This document shows positions 61,023-64,000 of a stretch of DNA of 64,000 nucleotides, piece by piece. The translations under genes and the position numbers were made by a program. The notes under the pieces were generated by a model. That model ran no database searches and was not told the DNA's origin. It saw only the letters and a program-made list of their open reading frames with translations. Position 1 is the first letter of the stretch; each line of letters begins with the position of its first letter. The DNA comes from SZUA-547 sp963669265 (GTDB lineage Bacteria > Pseudomonadota > Alphaproteobacteria > Rhodobacterales > Rhodobacteraceae), in contig OY769916.1 of the NCBI GenBank assembly GCA_963669265.1, positions 1,736,001 through 1,800,000 of the forward strand. Direction: 5' to 3'.

Positions 61023-62459
61023 TCAGGCGGTCTTGACCGCGACGAAGATCTGCCCGCCATTGCGATGCACCAGCATCAATGCGGTCGCCCGATCGCGGTT
61101 TTCCAGAACCACGTCCAGCGCAGCCGGGTCGGTGACCTCCTCATCGTCCACGCGCAGGATCACATCGCCGACCAGAAGCCCCGCCTTGGCGGCGCGGCCG
61201 CTGGAGTTCAGCGACGTGACCACCGCGCCCTCGGCGTCCTTGGCGAGGCCCAGCTGGTCCCGCAGGTCCGGCGTGAGCTTCTCAAGCGTGGCGCCCAGCA
61301 TGTCGGACGCGGTTTCCTGATCGGCGCCCGCCCCCTCCAGGCTGGCGAGCCGTTGGTTGGGCAGCGCGCCGATTTCGACGCCTACAATCTCCGACTTTCC
61401 GTCCCGCAGGATCTCGATCGAGGCGTCAGCGCCAGCTCGCGCCGCGCCGACCAGCTTGGGCAGGTCGCGGCTCGCCGTCACATCAGCGCCGTCGAAGCTC
61501 AAGATGACGTCGCCGGCTTCCAGCGCGCCTTCGGAGGGGCCGCCCTCGACCACCGACGCGACCAGCGCGCCGCGCGGCGGATCCAGCTCCAGCGCCTCGG
61601 CGATGGAGGGCGTCACGTCCTGAATGGAAACGCCCAGCCAGCCCCGGTCGACCTGTCCGTCCTCTTTCAGATCGGCCACGACTTGCGCGACGATGTTTGA
61701 CGCCACCGCGAATCCGACGCCCACGGAGCCGCCTGTCGGCGAATAGATCGCCGAGTTCACGCCGATCACCTCACCCTCCATGTTAAAGAGCGGTCCGCCA
61801 GAATTGCCCCGATTGATCGCAGCGTCGGTCTGGATGAAATCGGCATACGGGCCAGAGGCGATGTCGCGGCCCTTCGCCGAGACGATCCCCTGCGTCACGG
61901 TTCCGCCCAAGCCGAACGGATTGCCGACGGCGGCGACGTCATCGCCGACCCGGATAGCGTCGGAATCGCCCAGAGCGACGAAGGGAAGATCCTCCTTCGC
62001 GTCGATTCTGAGCAGCGCGAGATCGGTCGCCTCGTCGACGCCGATCACCTCGACGTCATAGGTCCGGCGGTCGCTCAGACGGACGGTGACGTCATCGGCG
62101 CCGTCGACCACGTGATGGTTGGTCACGATCCAGCCGTCCTGGTCCAGAATGAAGCCGGATCCCAGGCCCTGGCGCGGACGCTGGTGAGTGAATTCATCGG
62201 GCAGATCGCGCGGATCTCCAAAGCGCCGGAAAAACTCCTCGAACGCGCCGCCGTCCGGACGCCCGAATTTCGGCCCGCGAGGGGTCTGACCTGCGTCCTC
62301 GGTCGCCAGCACGGTCACCACCGCCGGGCTGACGCGTTCGACCAGATCGGCCAGAGCCTCATCGGCGAGCGCCGGCGAGAATGAGAGCGACGCGGCGAGG
62401 GCCGCGCCTGCGGCGACGGCGGCGCCGCGTTTCAGATTTGGACTGGATAGGTGAGTCAT
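61023..62459 (-). CDS. Periplasmic serine endoprotease, HtrA/DegP family
   Basis: A 478-residue exported protease-chaperone. Signal peptide in GAAVAAGAALAASLSFSPALA (cleavage near residue 32). The trypsin-like domain has H116 (TNHHVVDG), D146 (ATDLALL) and S220 (NRGNSGGPL). Two PDZ domains follow (about 290-375 and 400-475). The start at 62459 has a GGAGG site; the longer frame begins inside the promoter region. It degrades misfolded envelope proteins. Downstream are an OmpR-type regulator and kinase on the same strand, a common alphaproteobacterial arrangement. Confidence 0.95.
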   Translation of the reverse strand: MTHLSSPNLKRGAAVAAGAALAASLSFSPALADEALADLVERVSPAVVTVLATEDAGQTPRGPKFGRPDGGAFEEFFRRFGDPRDLPDEFTHQRPRQGLGSGFILDQDGWIVTNHHVVDGADDVTVRLSDRRTYDVEVIGVDEATDLALLRIDAKEDLPFVALGDSDAIRVGDDVAAVGNPFGLGGTVTQGIVSAKGRDIASGPYADFIQTDAAINRGNSGGPLFNMEGEVIGVNSAIYSPTGGSVGVGFAVASNIVAQVVADLKEDGQVDRGWLGVSIQDVTPSIAEALELDPPRGALVASVVEGGPSEGALEAGDVILSFDGADVTASRDLPKLVGAARAGADASIEILRDGKSEIVGVEIGALPNQRLASLEGAGADQETASDMLGATLEKLTPDLRDQLGLAKDAEGAVVTSLNSSGRAAKAGLLVGDVILRVDDEEVTDPAALDVVLENRDRATALMLVHRNGGQIFVAVKTA

Positions 62460-62670
62460 CGAATTGCCTCCATGATGCGCTCCGACAGACAGGGAGCTCA
62501 TCGCAGACATAATTCGCCGCCATTTCCAGCGGATTGCCGCAACATTAACAATAGTTCAGACAGGCGGCGGGACGGGCCGCAGAACCGGCGCAGCGCGGCG
62601 GTGGACACCTCGAATTGCTCGCGCATCCTTCATGCAAGCGACGCACTTCGAATGGCGTCACATGAAGATT

Positions 62671-62698
62671 CACTCAACAGAGGACACTCAACAGAGGA
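62671..62698. repeat. Tandem 14-bp duplication upstream of htrA
   Basis: CACTCAACAGAGGA occurs twice back to back with no mismatch. It lies about 210 bp upstream of the htrA start, in the gap before the histidine-rich gene. It could be a chance slippage duplication or a doubled binding site. Confidence 0.6.
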
Positions 62699-62753
62699 GA
62701 GGAACAACGCCGCGCCTCATTTTGGCTCGTCTGAGGCGCAGACCCCCACGCGT

Positions 62754-63194
62754 CTAGGGGCGGGAGGACAGAAACGCCCGCAGGTCGACCACCCGTTTGG
62801 CCGCGAGAGAGACATAAACGAAGCCCAGATTGGTCCGCTCGGTCACCATTTCGCCGGGAAACGGCAGATAGCTGAGCTCACGCGAGCCGAAACTCGGGCT
62901 AGCGGTGCCTACCTGCCATTCCGTGGTCAGGGTGACGTCGACCAGCTTTAGGGACGGGCCGCCCGCCTCATCCTCGATCTCCTGCGGCACGCCGGCGATC
63001 TTCAGATAGGCGGCCTTGTCCTTCGCTTCGCGAAACCCGTCGATGAACTGCCCGGTCAGAACCTGCAATTCCGCCGCGTCATCCGCGGGGTCCATATGGC
63101 TGTGCAGGTGCTCGCCATGGGCGTGGTTATGCCCCGCGCCGTGAGCGTGCGCATGGTCGTGACGACCGTGAGGGTGGAGGTGGTCATGGCCCAT
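62754..63194 (-). CDS. Histidine-rich protein coupled to a ureohydrolase
   Basis: A 146-residue protein. It starts MGHDHLHPHGRHDHAHAHG, and the first 35 residues contain about 14 histidines, a typical nickel, cobalt or zinc-binding tail. The remainder (LQVLTGQFIDGFREAKDKAAYLKIAGVP) is a compact domain I do not recognise. Its start lies inside the end of the ureohydrolase gene (11-bp overlap), so the two proteins are made together. Likely role: metal storage or delivery to the enzyme. The 12-residue extension of the frame is rejected. Confidence 0.8.
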   Translation of the reverse strand: MGHDHLHPHGRHDHAHAHGAGHNHAHGEHLHSHMDPADDAAELQVLTGQFIDGFREAKDKAAYLKIAGVPQEIEDEAGGPSLKLVDVTLTTEWQVGTASPSFGSRELSYLPFPGEMVTERTNLGFVYVSLAAKRVVDLRAFLSSRP

Positions 63195-64000
63195 AATGCT
63201 TACCCCAGCGCTTGCCCTCGAACGCGCCATGCGGGATCGAGACCGGCTTGTCGATATGCGGTTTGTGCGCGCCCAGCTTGCCGGCGGCGACCATCGAGCC
63301 CAGAACGTCCACGATCACCCGCGTGCCCATCAGCGCGGTGATGTCGGACGTGTCATAGGGCGGAGAGACCTCCACCAACTCCATGCCGCAAATGCCCTCG
63401 GCCGCCACTTTCGAGGCGAGCGCCAGCGCCTCGCGCGGCAGGAACCCGCCCGGTTCAGGCCAGCCCGTGCCGGGAACGAAACCGCAATCGATGCTGTCGA
63501 TATCGAAGGACATATAGACCATGTCCACGCCGTCCCAGGCCATCTCCAGCGCCATTTCGGCGGTCTTGTCGACGCCCATCCGCTCCATATCCGACATGGT
63601 GATGATGTTGGTGTCGCGCTCGCGCGCCACTTTCACCGCCTCGCGCGGCACCTGCCAGCCGCCGATGCCGACCTGCACCAGATTCCGGGCGGGTACATTC
63701 GGCAGGTTGGTCGAATGGAACCACGGCGTGGTGTGCATCCGCTCGTCGAGGTCCTTTTCCTGAATGTCCGCGTGCCGGTCGAAATGCACGATGCCGATCT
63801 TTTTCGAGGTGCATTCTGCAATGCCGCGCACGCAGGGAAACCCGATGGAATGATCGCCGCCAATCATGATCGGCAGGGACCCGGACGAGAAAACATGGCT
63901 GACCGCCCGGCTGATCTGGTCAAAGCTCTTTTCCAGATTGGCCGGGATGGTGAAGACGTCGCCCGCATCGCAGAGCGTCATCTGTTCGCGCAAATCGACC
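63184..64000 (-). CDS. Agmatinase/arginase-family ureohydrolase (N-terminus beyond window)
   Basis: The C-terminal 271 residues of a binuclear-metal ureohydrolase; the N-terminus lies right of the window. Metal motifs are MIGGDHSIGFP, VHFDRHADIQ (usual form DAHxD, here DRHAD) and SFDIDSIDCGFVPGTGWPEPGG. The last differs from agmatinase (DPxxAPGTGTP) and from memory resembles nickel-dependent guanidine hydrolases such as cyanobacterial GdmH. That assignment is supported by the coupled histidine-rich gene but needs testing. Reactions possible: agmatine to putrescine and urea, or guanidine to ammonia and urea. Confidence 0.85.
   Translation of the reverse strand, partial: VDLREQMTLCDAGDVFTIPANLEKSFDQISRAVSHVFSSGSLPIMIGGDHSIGFPCVRGIAECTSKKIGIVHFDRHADIQEKDLDERMHTTPWFHSTNLPNVPARNLVQVGIGGWQVPREAVKVARERDTNIITMSDMERMGVDKTAEMALEMAWDGVDMVYMSFDIDSIDCGFVPGTGWPEPGGFLPREALALASKVAAEGICGMELVEVSPPYDTSDITALMGTRVIVDVLGSMVAAGKLGAHKPHIDKPVSIPHGAFEGKRWGKHYGP

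Overview
The window reads as a high-GC alphaproteobacterial chromosome segment, probably Rhodobacterales (roseobacter-like) or a near relative. The basis is the abundance of TRAP and tripartite tricarboxylate (TTT) solute transporters, catabolic operons packed with ATGA/GTGA/TTGA overlaps, and an exosortase that carries a fused C-terminal EpsI-like domain. I saw no rRNA, tRNA, CRISPR array, insertion sequence or phage gene. LAYOUT. 1-3840: a truncated TRAP solute-binding protein, a MocR/GntR-aminotransferase regulator and malonyl-CoA synthetase, which look like one edge of a malonate-use module. 3870-14736: a long minus-strand run, glyA-lipA-agcS-usp-gcvT-gcvH-gcvP-sdaA, facing a divergent XRE-cupin regulator. 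Together these genes import glycine, cleave it, condense it to serine, deaminate serine to pyruvate, and supply the lipoyl group that GcvH needs. Three GAAA-T5 elements at exactly 18-bp spacing lie between glyA and the regulator. 14775-26749: a tricarboxylate region with a citrate-synthase-fold lyase and a family III CoA-transferase, a TTT transporter (tctC-tctB-tctA), a TctD/TctE-like two-component system with a coupled binding protein, 2-methylisocitrate lyase and 2-methylcitrate dehydratase, and a LysR regulator. 26840-30674: a membrane-linked module of an aminopropyltransferase-like protein, DUF350, a 52-residue membrane peptide and two DUF4178/zinc-ribbon proteins. 30876-36813: an exosortase, one adjacent PEP-CTERM target with VIT and vWA domains, and a two-component system. 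36929-40636: a 955-residue protein preceded by a CesT-like type III secretion chaperone, suggesting a secreted effector pair away from any secretion apparatus. 41004-48806: the most unusual locus. It holds a class III nucleotide cyclase/AAA ATPase/helical-repeat signalling protein, a YcaO protein, a TfuA protein, a gluzincin-type metalloprotease and three unrecognised proteins, all on the plus strand and mostly coupled, with no obvious precursor peptide. 48863-58774: a P-loop kinase, then a sugar-acid (tetronate) catabolic cluster with OtnC, OtnK, a metallo-beta-lactamase-fold hydrolase, an ABM monooxygenase-like protein, a second TTT transporter, two dehydrogenases and a GntR regulator. 58787-62459: HtrA/DegP-like protease with a two-component system. 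62754-64000: a histidine-rich protein coupled to a truncated ureohydrolase that may be a nickel-dependent guanidinase-like enzyme. Functions come from motif recognition by eye; no database search was run.
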